Below, piece after piece: positions 8,860-18,862 of a stretch of 57,166 nt of DNA (position 1 is its first letter; each line of letters opens with the position of its first letter). This DNA comes from Geoalkalibacter ferrihydriticus DSM 17813 (GTDB lineage: Bacteria > Desulfobacterota > Desulfuromonadia > Desulfuromonadales > Geoalkalibacteraceae), in NCBI RefSeq assembly GCF_000820505.1, contig NZ_JWJD01000002.1, forward strand, positions 363,535-420,700. The letters run 5' to 3'. Made by a program: the position numbers and the translations under genes. The notes beneath the pieces are model-generated. The model ran no database searches and was not told where the DNA came from. It saw nothing but the letters and a program-made list of their open reading frames with translations.

Positions 8860-11800
8860 ATGTCTGCCAATCAGATCCGCGTCGTCGGCGCCTGCCAGAA
8901 TAACCTCAAGAATCTCAACCTGGATTTACCCCTCGGCGAGTTGATCGTGATCACCGGGGTATCGGGTTCGGGCAAATCGTCTCTGGCCTTCGATACCATT
9001 TACGCCGAGGGGCAACGCCGCTACGTCGAAACCTTTTCCCCCTACGCCCGCCAGTTTCTCGACCGCATGGACAAACCGCGCGTCGAACGCATCGAGGGCA
9101 TCCCACCGGCCATCGCCATTGATCAGACCAATCCGGTGCGCACCTCGCGTTCGACGGTGGGCACCATGACCGAACTGACCGACCATCTCAAGCTGCTCTT
9201 TGCGCGGGGCGCGCGCCTGTTCTGCCGCGGCTGCGGCCGCCCGGTGGTGCGCGACACCCCGGAGAGTGCGGCCACGGCTCTGCTCGGCGAGAGCGAGAAC
9301 CGCCGCGCCCTGATCACCTTCGGCGTCACTGTGCCGCGCAATTTCACCGTCGCCGAGATCAGGCAGCACCTCGCGGCGCAGGGATATACCCGCTTTCACA
9401 GCGAGGAAGAATCGTCTCTGGAAGTGATCCAGGACCGCGTAACCCTCAGCCCGGAGCGACGCGGGCGACTGGCGGAGAGCCTGGAGGCGGCGTTCAAGGC
9501 CGGCCACGGCCGGCTCAATGTGGTTCTGCTCGACGCGGACGGCACCCCCGCGGCGGTGCGGCGTTTCTCCACCGAACTGCACTGCGCGGAGTGCGACCTC
9601 GCCTATCACGCCCCCCAGCCCAACCTGTTCAGTTTCAATTCGCCCATGGGCGCTTGTGACACCTGCCGCGGCTTCGGCCGCACCCTCGGCATCGATTACG
9701 CCCTGGTGATTCCCGATGCCGACAAGTCCCTCGCCGAGGGCGCCGTCAAACCCTTTCAGACCCAGAGCAACCGTGAATGCCAGGATGATCTGCTGCGCTT
9801 TGCGCGTCAGGCGCAAATCCCCGTGGATGTGCCCTGGCGAGAGCTCAACGAAAGGCAACGCGCCTGGGTCATCGACGGCGAAGGCCGCTGGGAAGATGGA
9901 TTGTGGTACGGAGTGAGCGGCTTTTTCGACTGGCTTGAATCCAAGAGCTACAAGATGCATATCCGCGTGCTGCTCTCCAAGTACCGCTCCTATGATCGCT
10001 GCCCGGACTGCCGGGGCGCGCGTCTCAAGCCCGACGCCCTGCTCTGGCGCCTGGGCGGCAAGAGCGCAGCCGACCGGGTCTTGCCGCCGCAACAGCGCTT
10101 TCGCCCGGCAGGCGCGGACCTGGCGCCGGAGGTTCTGGCCGGATTACCGGGTCTGTGCCTGCATGACCTGATGTTGCTGCCGATTGAGCGCTGCCTGGAG
10201 TTTTTCAGCCACTTGCAGCTTCCCGCCCCCCTGGACGAGGCGGCCGATCTGCTGCTGGGTGAAATCCGCACGCGCCTCGCCTATCTGGTCGAGGTGGGGC
10301 TGCCGTACCTGAGTCTTGACCGCCAGTCACGCACCCTCTCCGGTGGCGAGGTGCAGCGCATCAATCTCACCACCGCGCTGGGCACATCTTTGGTCAACAC
10401 CCTGTTTGTCCTCGACGAACCCTCCATCGGTCTGCATCCGCGCGATATGGGACGCGTCATCGGCGTGCTGCAGCGCCTGCGCGACGCGGGCAACTCTCTG
10501 CTGGTGGTGGAGCACGACCCCCAGGTCATGCTCACCGCCGACCGGGTGCTCGACATCGGCCCGGGACCGGGTCACAAGGGCGGTGAGGTTGTGTTTTTCG
10601 GCACCCCGGAAGAACTGCTGCGCGATTCGCGCTCACTGACCGCCCAGTATCTGAACGGCAGAAAAAGCGTCGCCGCGCCCTCGCGCCAGAACGCCGCGGC
10701 AACCTCGCCCCCTGCCCTGCTGCAAATCCGCGGCGCCGCCGCTCACAACCTCAAGGGCGTCGACGTCGACATTCCCCTCGGCCGGCTGGTGGTGGTGACG
10801 GGGGTGTCCGGCTCGGGCAAATCGACCCTGGTGCAGGACGTGCTCTACCAGGCCCTGTGCAAACTCAAGGGCAAGCCCGTGGAGGCGCCCGGCGCCCATG
10901 AGGCGATTATCGGTCACGAACAGATCAGCGACGTGGTGCTCGTCGATCAGTCCTCCATCGGCCGCACGACCCGCTCCAATCCGGCCAGCTACGTCGGCGC
11001 CTTCGATGCCATTCGCAAGGCTTTCGCCGCCGAGCTGCCGGCCAGGGAGCGCGGCTACACGGCCGGCACCTTCAGCTTCAACTCCGGACAGGGCCGCTGC
11101 CCCACCTGCGGCGGCAACGGCTTCGAGCACGTGGAGATGCAATTTCTCTCCGACGTCTATCTGCGCTGTCCGGACTGCAACGGCCGCCGCTATCGCGCCG
11201 AAATCCTCGAGATCAAACTGCATCCGGCCCGCGGCGGGCCAGGCCGGTCCATCGCCGAGGTGCTCGAATTGACGGTGGCCGAGGCCCTGGACTTTTTCGC
11301 CGACCGGCCCGACGTCCTGCGCGGTCTTGAACCTCTGCGGGCGGTGGGTCTCGATTACCTGAGCCTCGGTCAGCCGGTGCCGACCCTCAGTGGCGGCGAG
11401 GCGCAGCGCCTCAAACTTGCCGGGCACCTCGCCGCCCACCGCGGCGGCAAAAAGAAGGTCCAATCCAGCACCCTGTTTCTCTTTGACGAACCCACGACCG
11501 GGCTGCACTTCGACGACATCGCCCGGCTGCTCGGCGCTCTGCGTCAGTTGCAGGACGAAGGCCATTCACTGCTGGTCATCGAGCATAACCTCGACGTCAT
11601 CGCCGCCGCCGACTGGCTCATCGACCTGGGGCCCGAAGGCGGCGAGGGCGGCGGGCGCCTGGTGTGTGCCGGCCCGCCCGAAGAGGTCAAGAACTGCCCG
11701 ACAAGCCACACCGGCACGGCCTTGCGCCTTTACCTTGAGCAATTGCGACAAACCCGCAACCAGGAGGTCAGAGCCCTGCCGCAGCACAGCGCACCCACCG

Positions 11801-14439
11801 GGCCCGAGGAACGCCTTGCACCAGGACAGCATGAGGGGCGCATCTGCATTCACGGTGCCCGCGAGCACAACCTCAAGAATATCGACATCTGCCTGCCCCG
11901 CGACCAGTTCACGGTCATTACCGGCATGTCCGGCTCAGGCAAGAGCACCCTGGCCTTCGACATCCTCTTCGCCGAGGGGCAACGACGCTACCTCGAATCC
12001 CTCAACGCCTACGCCCGGCAGTTCGTGCAGCCCGCGGCGCGTCCCGACATGGACGCGCTGTTCGGCATTCCACCGACGGTGGCCATCGAGCAGCGCACCA
12101 GTCGCGGCGGACGCAAGAGCACCGTGGCGACCCTCACCGAAATCTACCATTTCCTGCGGCTGCTGTTCGTCAAACTCGGCGTGCAGCATTGCCCCACCTG
12201 CGAAGTTGCCATCGAACCCCAGTCGCGCGAGGCGATCGTCGCGCGGTTGCTGCGCGGGCGGCGCGGCCGGCGCGTCAGCCTGCTTGCGCCCCTGGTCACG
12301 GCGCGCAAGGGCTATTACACAGATCTCGCCAAATGGGCTGCGGGCAAGGGTTTCTCCCATCTGCGCGTGGACGGGGTGGATACTCCCACGGACAACTGGC
12401 CGCGTCTGGATCGCTTCCGCGAGCACAATATCGAACTGCCTGCCGGCGACATGGTCCTGGCACCGGAGCACGAAGAGGAACTGCGCGCCCTTCTTGACCT
12501 GGCCCTGGATTACGGCAAGGGCGTGGTGCAGGTGCTGGATGAAGATGGTGGGCCGCCTGCGATATTTTCGACGCGCCGCGCCTGTCCCGGTTGCGGGCGC
12601 AGCTTCGAGGAACCCGACCCGCGCCTGTTTTCCTTCAATTCCAAGCACGGCTGGTGCGAGAGTTGCTTCGGCACCGGCCTGCTGCTGCCGGGGTTTGATG
12701 CCGAGCAGAGCGGTGAGGAAATCTGGTGGAATGCCTGGTGGGAAGGCGTTGAGCAACCCTGCCCGAGCTGTGACGGTCGCCGCCTGCGTCCCGAGGCCCT
12801 GGCGGTTCGATTCCACGGCCGCGACATCGCCGAGTTGAGCGCCCTATCCATCGCCGCGGCGGAGGAATTCTTCCGCACTCTGGAGCTGGCCGGGCGCGAG
12901 GCGGACATCGCCCGCGACATCCTGCCCGAGCTCAGGGCACGTTTTGCCTTTTTGCGCGAGGTGGGGCTGTCCTACCTGTCCCTCGACCGCGCCGCCCCCA
13001 CCCTCTCGGGCGGCGAGGCGCAGCGCATCCGCCTGGCTGCGCAACTGGGCTCCAACCTGCGCGGAGTCTGCTACATCCTCGACGAGCCGACCATCGGTCT
13101 GCACCCCCGCGACAACCTCATGCTCCTCGACACCCTGGAAAAGCTCGGCGCCAAGGGCAACACCGTGGTGGTGGTGGAACATGACGACGAAACCATCCGC
13201 CGCGCGCGCCACCTCATCGATCTGGGCCCCGGCGCCGGCATCAATGGCGGCCGCGTGGTCGCACAGGGCAGCCTCGCCGACCTGATGGCCGCGCCCGAAT
13301 CGATCACCGGACGCTTTCTCGCCAAACCCCTCTACCACCCTCTGGTCAAACGCCGCGCCACGACCCGCCGCACCCCGGGAGTGGAAATCGTCGGTGCGCA
13401 CCTGCACAACCTCCAGCAGGTCAGCGTCAGCCTGCCCCTGGAGCGGCTGGTGGCGGTCACCGGAGTCTCCGGCTCAGGCAAGAGCACCCTGGTGCGATCG
13501 GTGCTGCACGACAATCTGCGCCGCCTGCTCGCAGAGCGCGGGACAACGCCCGGGAAACTGCGCGGTTGCGGGGAGTTGCGCGGCTGGGAAAAAATCGAGC
13601 GCATTCTCGAAGTCGACCAGACGCCCATCGGCAAGACGCCGCGCTCCTGCCCCGCCACCTACGTAGGCTTCTGGGATGAAGTGCGCAAGCTGTTTGCCGC
13701 GGTCCCCGAAGCAAAGATCCGCGGCTGGGGTCCGGGACGCTTTTCCTTCAACACCAAAGAGGGTCGTTGCGCCGCTTGCGAGGGTCAGGGCGTGCAGAAA
13801 ATCGAAATGAGTTTTTTGCCCAACGTGCAGGTGCCCTGCGAGCAGTGCGCCGGACTGCGCTTCACCGCCGAAACCCTGGCTGTCACCTACAAGGACAAAA
13901 ATATCGGCGAAGTGCTGGGCCTCACCGTCAATCAGGCCGCCGAATTCTTTGCCGCCCACAGCAAAATCCACCATGCCCTGTGTCTGTTGCAGGACGTGGG
14001 ACTGGGCTACCTGACTCTGGGGCAGCCGAGTCCCACCCTCTCGGGCGGCGAGGCGCAGCGCATCAAACTGGTCACCGAGTTGGCCAAGGCGCCTCTAGGC
14101 GACGCAGGCGACATCCCCCGCCCCCGCATCCGGCGCGGCAGCCATACCCTTTATCTGCTCGACGAGCCGACCATCGGCCTGCACATGGCCGATGTGGAAA
14201 AGCTCATTCGCGTACTGCACCGTCTGGTGGCCGCCGGAAACACCCTGGTCGTCATCGAGCACAATCTCGACATCATCGCCGAAGCCGACTGGCTCATTGA
14301 TCTCGGTCCCGAAGGCGGCGAGGGTGGTGGGCGCATCGTCGCCGCGGGCACCCCCGAGCAGGTCGCGCGGGTGCGCAAGGGCTCGCATACCGCGCCTATT
14401 CTGAAAAAATTTCTCAAGGAGCGCGCCCTGCCCAAATGA
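8860..14439 (+). CDS. uvrA: Tandem double-length UvrA-family ATPase
   Basis: A 1859-aa fusion of two complete UvrA-like proteins, about twice the usual 940 aa. UvrA binds DNA as an ABC-type ATPase and locates bulky lesions. Four Walker A motifs (GxSGSGKS) lie near residues 33, 648, 1022 and 1535, each with a later LSGGE signature and a DEP(S/T)xGLH Walker B. Zinc-finger cysteine pairs are seen in both halves (for example FCRGCG, CAEC/CDTC, CPTC/CPDC, CPGCG/CESC). Each half also keeps the YARQFL or YARQFV segment of the N-terminal ATPase. ATG 8860 has AAAGGA upstream; the longer in-frame start at 8818 overlaps sequence right after the terminator. No uvrB or uvrC is nearby. Fused UvrA proteins are known in some bacteria; whether this one serves excision repair or another DNA-binding role cannot be told here. 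Confidence 0.95.
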   Translation: MSANQIRVVGACQNNLKNLNLDLPLGELIVITGVSGSGKSSLAFDTIYAEGQRRYVETFSPYARQFLDRMDKPRVERIEGIPPAIAIDQTNPVRTSRSTVGTMTELTDHLKLLFARGARLFCRGCGRPVVRDTPESAATALLGESENRRALITFGVTVPRNFTVAEIRQHLAAQGYTRFHSEEESSLEVIQDRVTLSPERRGRLAESLEAAFKAGHGRLNVVLLDADGTPAAVRRFSTELHCAECDLAYHAPQPNLFSFNSPMGACDTCRGFGRTLGIDYALVIPDADKSLAEGAVKPFQTQSNRECQDDLLRFARQAQIPVDVPWRELNERQRAWVIDGEGRWEDGLWYGVSGFFDWLESKSYKMHIRVLLSKYRSYDRCPDCRGARLKPDALLWRLGGKSAADRVLPPQQRFRPAGADLAPEVLAGLPGLCLHDLMLLPIERCLEFFSHLQLPAPLDEAADLLLGEIRTRLAYLVEVGLPYLSLDRQSRTLSGGEVQRINLTTALGTSLVNTLFVLDEPSIGLHPRDMGRVIGVLQRLRDAGNSLLVVEHDPQVMLTADRVLDIGPGPGHKGGEVVFFGTPEELLRDSRSLTAQYLNGRKSVAAPSRQNAAATSPPALLQIRGAAAHNLKGVDVDIPLGRLVVVTGVSGSGKSTLVQDVLYQALCKLKGKPVEAPGAHEAIIGHEQISDVVLVDQSSIGRTTRSNPASYVGAFDAIRKAFAAELPARERGYTAGTFSFNSGQGRCPTCGGNGFEHVEMQFLSDVYLRCPDCNGRRYRAEILEIKLHPARGGPGRSIAEVLELTVAEALDFFADRPDVLRGLEPLRAVGLDYLSLGQPVPTLSGGEAQRLKLAGHLAAHRGGKKKVQSSTLFLFDEPTTGLHFDDIARLLGALRQLQDEGHSLLVIEHNLDVIAAADWLIDLGPEGGEGGGRLVCAGPPEEVKNCPTSHTGTALRLYLEQLRQTRNQEVRALPQHSAPTGPEERLAPGQHEGRICIHGAREHNLKNIDICLPRDQFTVITGMSGSGKSTLAFDILFAEGQRRYLESLNAYARQFVQPAARPDMDALFGIPPTVAIEQRTSRGGRKSTVATLTEIYHFLRLLFVKLGVQHCPTCEVAIEPQSREAIVARLLRGRRGRRVSLLAPLVTARKGYYTDLAKWAAGKGFSHLRVDGVDTPTDNWPRLDRFREHNIELPAGDMVLAPEHEEELRALLDLALDYGKGVVQVLDEDGGPPAIFSTRRACPGCGRSFEEPDPRLFSFNSKHGWCESCFGTGLLLPGFDAEQSGEEIWWNAWWEGVEQPCPSCDGRRLRPEALAVRFHGRDIAELSALSIAAAEEFFRTLELAGREADIARDILPELRARFAFLREVGLSYLSLDRAAPTLSGGEAQRIRLAAQLGSNLRGVCYILDEPTIGLHPRDNLMLLDTLEKLGAKGNTVVVVEHDDETIRRARHLIDLGPGAGINGGRVVAQGSLADLMAAPESITGRFLAKPLYHPLVKRRATTRRTPGVEIVGAHLHNLQQVSVSLPLERLVAVTGVSGSGKSTLVRSVLHDNLRRLLAERGTTPGKLRGCGELRGWEKIERILEVDQTPIGKTPRSCPATYVGFWDEVRKLFAAVPEAKIRGWGPGRFSFNTKEGRCAACEGQGVQKIEMSFLPNVQVPCEQCAGLRFTAETLAVTYKDKNIGEVLGLTVNQAAEFFAAHSKIHHALCLLQDVGLGYLTLGQPSPTLSGGEAQRIKLVTELAKAPLGDAGDIPRPRIRRGSHTLYLLDEPTIGLHMADVEKLIRVLHRLVAAGNTLVVIEHNLDIIAEADWLIDLGPEGGEGGGRIVAAGTPEQVARVRKGSHTAPILKKFLKERALPK

Positions 14440-14541
14440 TTTTCTGACAGAAGATGTTTACCTTTTCATTGGCGGACAGGAGCGCTATTGTTTCGTTCGC
14501 CAGGGTTCGTATCGTTTTCTGTCCGGAGGATCAATCGCGTC

Positions 14542-15861
14542 ATGTCCGAATACTTTTGTCTGCCCTTCTCCACCCACCCGCTGCGCAATTCCCTGTATGA
14601 CGAGTTGCACGCGCGCCCCTTTCAACTCATCGGCACGCCGCAGCAGATCTCGCATTTGGCCTTTGCCGCGGAACCGCGAGAAATCGATGAGGCATTCGGT
14701 TTGGTGTGCGATCTGTGCCGGCGCTACAGCGTTAATCAACCCAATGCCGAAACCGTTTCCTATTTTCAGGATTTCGGTGAATTCGCCGTGCGCTGGGAGC
14801 GGCACATGGAATTTTATTCCTTGACCTTCATGCGCGGCGCCGGTCCCGAGGGCGAACCTTTTGAACACCCGGTCATTCGCATGTTGCCCGGCGACTGGAT
14901 GGCCATGCTGCCCGGGCAGGCCATTGCCGCTTTCCATGTCGTCGTTGCGGGCGAGGAAATTTCCATGGAGCGCGATCCCGTGCACCGCTGGTTCGAGGGT
15001 CAGCGGTTGATCATGAGCCGCCCCGCCCAGGGCAAGGCGGTGGTCTGTACCGCCTTTCGCCTGCACAGCGACGGCTTCGGCAGATTTGTCGTTCAAAACC
15101 AGGGGGTTACCGATTACCAGATGGGACGCCTGGTGCAGCGCGTCATCGAAATGGAGACCTACCGCCTGCTCGCGCAACTCTCCCTGCCCCTGGCCAAACG
15201 CATCGCGCCGGAGTTGGCGGAAGTGGACAAGGCGCTGGCCGAGATGTTGGCCAAAGTACCGAAAAACGGCAACAGCGAGGGTAACCGCAACCTGCTGCAA
15301 CAGCTCTCGCTCCTCTCGGCACGGCTGGAAACATGGCGCGCGGAAACCAATCACCGCTTTTCCGCCACCCGCGCCTACCACGAACTGGTGCTCACGCGCC
15401 TGACCAACATCAGGGAAGAGCCTATGGGCGGCTACATGACCTTCGCCGAGTTCATGAGCCGCCGCCTCAATCCCGGCCTACGCACCTGCGAAGCGGTGCA
15501 GGGCTGGATGGAAGACCTGTCGCGCCGCATTGAACGCGCCGGCGACATGATGCGCACCAGCGTCAACCTGACCCTCCAGGATCAGAACAAAAGCCTGCTG
15601 GCCTCCATGAACCGTCGCGGACGCCTGCAATTTCGCCTGCAGGAAACCGTCGAGGGCCTGTCCGTGGCGGCCATCAGTTACTACCTGGTCGGCCTTCTCG
15701 GTTATCTCCTCGACGGTCTGCCGCTGGACGCCCTGGGGATGGAAAAGAAAACCGCCGTGGCGATTCTGGTGTTGCCGGTGATATTTCTGGTGTGGTGGCT
15801 GATCCGGCGCATCAAGCACCGGCTGATCAAAGAGCCGCTGTGTGAAAAAGAGCAGGAATGA
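14542..15861 (+). CDS. DUF3422 family membrane protein
   Basis: A 439-aa protein of the DUF3422 family, function unknown. The N-terminal HPLRNSLYDELHARPFQL is the family's characteristic opening. A long soluble, partly coiled region follows. The C-terminus has two membrane segments (VAAISYYLVGLLGYLLDGL and TAVAILVLPVIFLVWWLI) and ends with a basic tail, so most of the protein is likely cytoplasmic and anchored at its end. ATG 14542 follows CGGAGGA; an earlier in-frame start at 14488 has no SD. It lies 102 bp after uvrA on the same strand. Confidence 0.88.
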   Translation: MSEYFCLPFSTHPLRNSLYDELHARPFQLIGTPQQISHLAFAAEPREIDEAFGLVCDLCRRYSVNQPNAETVSYFQDFGEFAVRWERHMEFYSLTFMRGAGPEGEPFEHPVIRMLPGDWMAMLPGQAIAAFHVVVAGEEISMERDPVHRWFEGQRLIMSRPAQGKAVVCTAFRLHSDGFGRFVVQNQGVTDYQMGRLVQRVIEMETYRLLAQLSLPLAKRIAPELAEVDKALAEMLAKVPKNGNSEGNRNLLQQLSLLSARLETWRAETNHRFSATRAYHELVLTRLTNIREEPMGGYMTFAEFMSRRLNPGLRTCEAVQGWMEDLSRRIERAGDMMRTSVNLTLQDQNKSLLASMNRRGRLQFRLQETVEGLSVAAISYYLVGLLGYLLDGLPLDALGMEKKTAVAILVLPVIFLVWWLIRRIKHRLIKEPLCEKEQE

Positions 15862-16055
15862 AGAACTGAAAAAGCGCAGAATCAAAGCCGCAGTCGGAAT
15901 TTCTGACGAAAAAACATCAACTTGTCGGATTTTCTTACAAACCAAGCCTGCCACGCAAGTTGGAATCTCCGCAGAATTTTCCACAAGTAGCCGTCAGCGT
16001 TGCAGAAAACGATATTCCTTGAGGTCTTGGCGTCACTCTTGCTTTAATGAACCGC

Positions 16056-16188
16056 AACTATTCAACTGCAACGTCCGACAGTGCCGCAGGGCGCGGCGAT
16101 TGAGTGCTGCGGCAAATGTCTGAGCCGCAGGCGCGTTTTTGCCGCACGCGATGCCGCCACGGCCTGCGGCGCGCATGCTGAACAGTTA
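16056..16188 (+). repeat. Dispersed MITE/REP-like repeat, right copy
   Basis: This 133-bp intergenic element begins AACTATTCAACTGC and ends with the inverse of TAACTGTTCAGCATGC, giving imperfect terminal inverted repeats. Its first 105 bp match the reverse complement of 1-108. The inside is rich in GCCGCAGG and CTGCGGC motifs that can form hairpins. It encodes no transposase, so it is either a non-autonomous mobile repeat or a structured intergenic repeat. The preceding stretch 15862-16055 holds no gene or clear signal. Confidence 0.75.
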
Positions 16189-16233
16189 CGGACACCAAGA
16201 GTTTTGAATTTCGTTCTGAAAGGATGTGCAATT

Positions 16234-16464
16234 TTGAAATTGATACCCCTGCGCACCACACGAAAACCGCAGGGCAGAAGTAAGGAACGCTCAAACCACT
16301 TTTCCGAGCGACGCAAGCGCCTGCTCCATCTTCTGCTGCGCGACCTGATTCCGACCATCCTGATCCTGCTATTCGTCGGCTGGCTTAGCCTGCAAGCCGC
16401 CGCGCTGATCAACAAGGTCAAACCTGAAAATCACCTGCAGCCACAAAACACCAGCCGCCCCTGA
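16234..16464 (+). CDS. Small single-pass membrane protein, hypothetical
   Basis: A 76-aa candidate with a basic N-terminal half and one hydrophobic segment (LIPTILILLFVGWLSLQAAALI), then a short polar tail. I placed the start at a TTG (16234) because AAAGGA lies about 9 bases upstream; the frame stays open further upstream but runs through the dispersed repeat, which is unlikely to be coding. I do not recognise a family. It converges with hypF, whose stop lies 10 bp away. Confidence 0.5.
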   Translation: MKLIPLRTTRKPQGRSKERSNHFSERRKRLLHLLLRDLIPTILILLFVGWLSLQAAALINKVKPENHLQPQNTSRP

Positions 16465-16474
16465 TCCCCTCTTT

Positions 16475-18733
16475 CTACGCCTGCCGTCCGGCAATGACCG
16501 CCTGCCCCAAGGCCAGGCCGCCGTCATTGGGCGGCACCAGGGAATGCGTGACGACGGTAAAACCATCCTCTTCAAGAAGTGCAAGGGTTTTCTCTGTCAG
16601 GTAGCGGTTCTGAAAAACCCCACCGGACAAGGCCGCCAGAGTCAACCCGCTGGCCGTACGCAGCCTGCGACAAACAGCGCGCACCATGACAGCCAGAGTG
16701 TTGTGAAACCTGGCGCTCAGGATACCGATGGGCACCCTGCCCTCCAGATCAAGAACCAACGCGCGAATCAGCGGAGCGGGATCCAGCACCAGGGATTCTT
16801 CCCCCTGCTGCAAAGCAAAGGGGTAGACAGCCTCCTCCCCCGCACTGATGACCTGCTCCAACTCCAACGCCGCCTGCCCTTCGTAACTGACCTTTTGCCG
16901 CAGACCGATGAGAGCGGCCACCGCGTCGAACAGCCGCCCACAACTCGAGGTGAGGGGACAGTTGATGCCGCGCGCGATCATCTGCTGCAACAGGCGCACA
17001 TCCCTGGCGTCCATGGCGGCGAGAAACGGCAGAGGCGGAAACTCCGCGCCATACGCGTGGGTCAGGGCGCTCACCGCCATGCGCCAGGGTTCGCGGGTGG
17101 CCGCGTCGCCACCGGGCATGGGCAGATAGGCGAAATGCGCGCCGCGGCGAAAGCCTTCGGCATTCCCCATCAAGAATTCTCCTCCCCAGATGTGCCCGTC
17201 GCTGCCGTAGCCGATGCCGTCGAAAATCACGCCGATGGCCGGCTCATCGCGGCCGTTTTCGGCAAGACAGCTGACCAGGTGGGCATGATGGTGCTGCACG
17301 GCGATGCGCCGCACTCCGGGCAATTCCTCGGCAAAGCGGGTGGAGAGATAGTCGGGATGCAGGTCGTGCGCGACCACCCGCGGCTGCACACTGAGAATGT
17401 CTTGCAGATGCGTCACCGTATGCTCCAGACCGCGCAGCACCTCGAGATTTTTCAGATCACCGATGTGCTGACTGAGAAAAGCGCGGTTCTCCTGGGTGAT
17501 GCACACGGTGTTCTTGAGTTCGGCGCCCAGGGCCAGCACCGGCGGCTGCTCCTGGGGCAAAAAAATACCGCGCGGCACATAGCCGCGCGAACGGCGCATG
17601 AGCACCGCCCTGCCTGCCATGACGCGGGCGATGGAATCATCGGTACGGGTATGGATGCGCCGGTTGTGCAGCAGGTAGGCATCGGCGATGCCGCCCAAGC
17701 GCGCAAAAGCCTCGGCATCCTCAAAAACGATGGGTTCGTCGCTGAGGTTGGCGCTGGTCATGACCAGGGCGGTGAAGTGTTCATCCAGCAACAGGTAATG
17801 CAGAGGCGTGTAGGGCAGCATCACGCCGAAAAAACGGTTGCGCGGCGCCACCCGGGGCGACAAGGGGTGGTCGTCGCGGCGGCGCACCAGCACGATGGGC
17901 CGCTCCACCCCGGCAAGCAGGCGCTGCTCGGCCTCATTGACTCGCGCATACAGGCCCACCTGGTCGAGATCGCGCGACATGAGGGCAAAGGGCTTTTCGT
18001 CGCGCGCCTTGCGTCTGCGCAATTCGGCCACCGCCTCGTCGTTGGAGGCATCCGCCACCAGGTGATAGCCGCCCAGACCCTTGACGGCGAGGATACGGCC
18101 TTGGCGCAAAAGTTCGACGGCGTGCCGCGCGGGGTCGGCCACCTCCAGCTTGCGACCTTGCCGATCGTGGAACGAGAGGCGCGGCCCGCACGCCGCACAG
18201 GCGTTGGGCTGGGCGTGAAAGCGCCGCGAAGACGGATCTTCGTATTCGGCGCGGCAGTCCTCGCACAGGGGAAAATCGCGCATGGTGGTGTGCGGCCGAT
18301 CGTAAGGCACGCCGGTGACGATGGTATAGCGCGGCCCGCAGTTGGTGCAGTTGATAAACGGATAGCGAAAGCGCCGGTCGGCGGGGTCGAACAACTCGCG
18401 CAGGCAATCGTCGCAAACAAAGGTATCGGGGGATATCTGGGCTTTGCGCTCGCGGTCGCGGACGCTCGCGCGGATGACGAACGCCTCCTCAACCTCTACA
18501 GGGCAGTCCCGAACGTCAAAGCGGGTGATCACAGCCAGGGGTGGTGCCTGGGTGCGCACCTGCCCTGCAAACGCCGCCAGGTTGGGCGCCGCACCCTGTG
18601 CCTCGATGCTCACCCCGCGACTGTCGTTGAGCACCCAACCCGTCAGATTCCAGCGTCGGGCAAGCTGATAAACGAAGGGACGAAACCCCACGCCCTGCAC
18701 GATGCCCTCGATGTCAATGCGGTTACGTTTCAT
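16475..18733 (-). CDS. hypF: [NiFe] hydrogenase maturation carbamoyltransferase HypF
   Basis: A 752-aa enzyme that transfers the carbamoyl group from carbamoyl phosphate toward HypE, the first step in making the cyanide ligands of [NiFe]-hydrogenase. Domain order: acylphosphatase-like (IEGIVQGVGFRPFVYQLA, residues 5-90), two zinc fingers (CDDC...CTNC and CEDC...CAAC, about 105-185), a YrdC-like domain (about 200-380) and a Kae1-like nucleotidyl domain (HHHAHLVSCLAENG and later GGVFQNRYL). The length is standard. It stands alone: no hypABCDE or hydrogenase gene is in the window. A copy of the sigma-54 regulon operator lies about 130-165 bp before its start, but I see no intact GG-N10-GC promoter on this strand. 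Confidence 0.96.
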   Translation of the reverse strand: MKRNRIDIEGIVQGVGFRPFVYQLARRWNLTGWVLNDSRGVSIEAQGAAPNLAAFAGQVRTQAPPLAVITRFDVRDCPVEVEEAFVIRASVRDRERKAQISPDTFVCDDCLRELFDPADRRFRYPFINCTNCGPRYTIVTGVPYDRPHTTMRDFPLCEDCRAEYEDPSSRRFHAQPNACAACGPRLSFHDRQGRKLEVADPARHAVELLRQGRILAVKGLGGYHLVADASNDEAVAELRRRKARDEKPFALMSRDLDQVGLYARVNEAEQRLLAGVERPIVLVRRRDDHPLSPRVAPRNRFFGVMLPYTPLHYLLLDEHFTALVMTSANLSDEPIVFEDAEAFARLGGIADAYLLHNRRIHTRTDDSIARVMAGRAVLMRRSRGYVPRGIFLPQEQPPVLALGAELKNTVCITQENRAFLSQHIGDLKNLEVLRGLEHTVTHLQDILSVQPRVVAHDLHPDYLSTRFAEELPGVRRIAVQHHHAHLVSCLAENGRDEPAIGVIFDGIGYGSDGHIWGGEFLMGNAEGFRRGAHFAYLPMPGGDAATREPWRMAVSALTHAYGAEFPPLPFLAAMDARDVRLLQQMIARGINCPLTSSCGRLFDAVAALIGLRQKVSYEGQAALELEQVISAGEEAVYPFALQQGEESLVLDPAPLIRALVLDLEGRVPIGILSARFHNTLAVMVRAVCRRLRTASGLTLAALSGGVFQNRYLTEKTLALLEEDGFTVVTHSLVPPNDGGLALGQAVIAGRQA

Positions 18734-18862
18734 TTTTTGTATCTATCCACCTGGTGTAGGGGGTCGCAACTCCCATGGCGAGGGTGTCCGGCGACCATGG
18801 ACGGCGCATTCATGATGACACAAAAAAGGCCGGATTTGAAAGGCGCAAAGCCTTCGCCCCTG

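Noticed and set aside
16081-16233. N-terminal extension of the small membrane protein through the repeat
   Set aside because: The frame is open only because the GC-rich repeat lacks stops. A better start with an SD lies at 16234.
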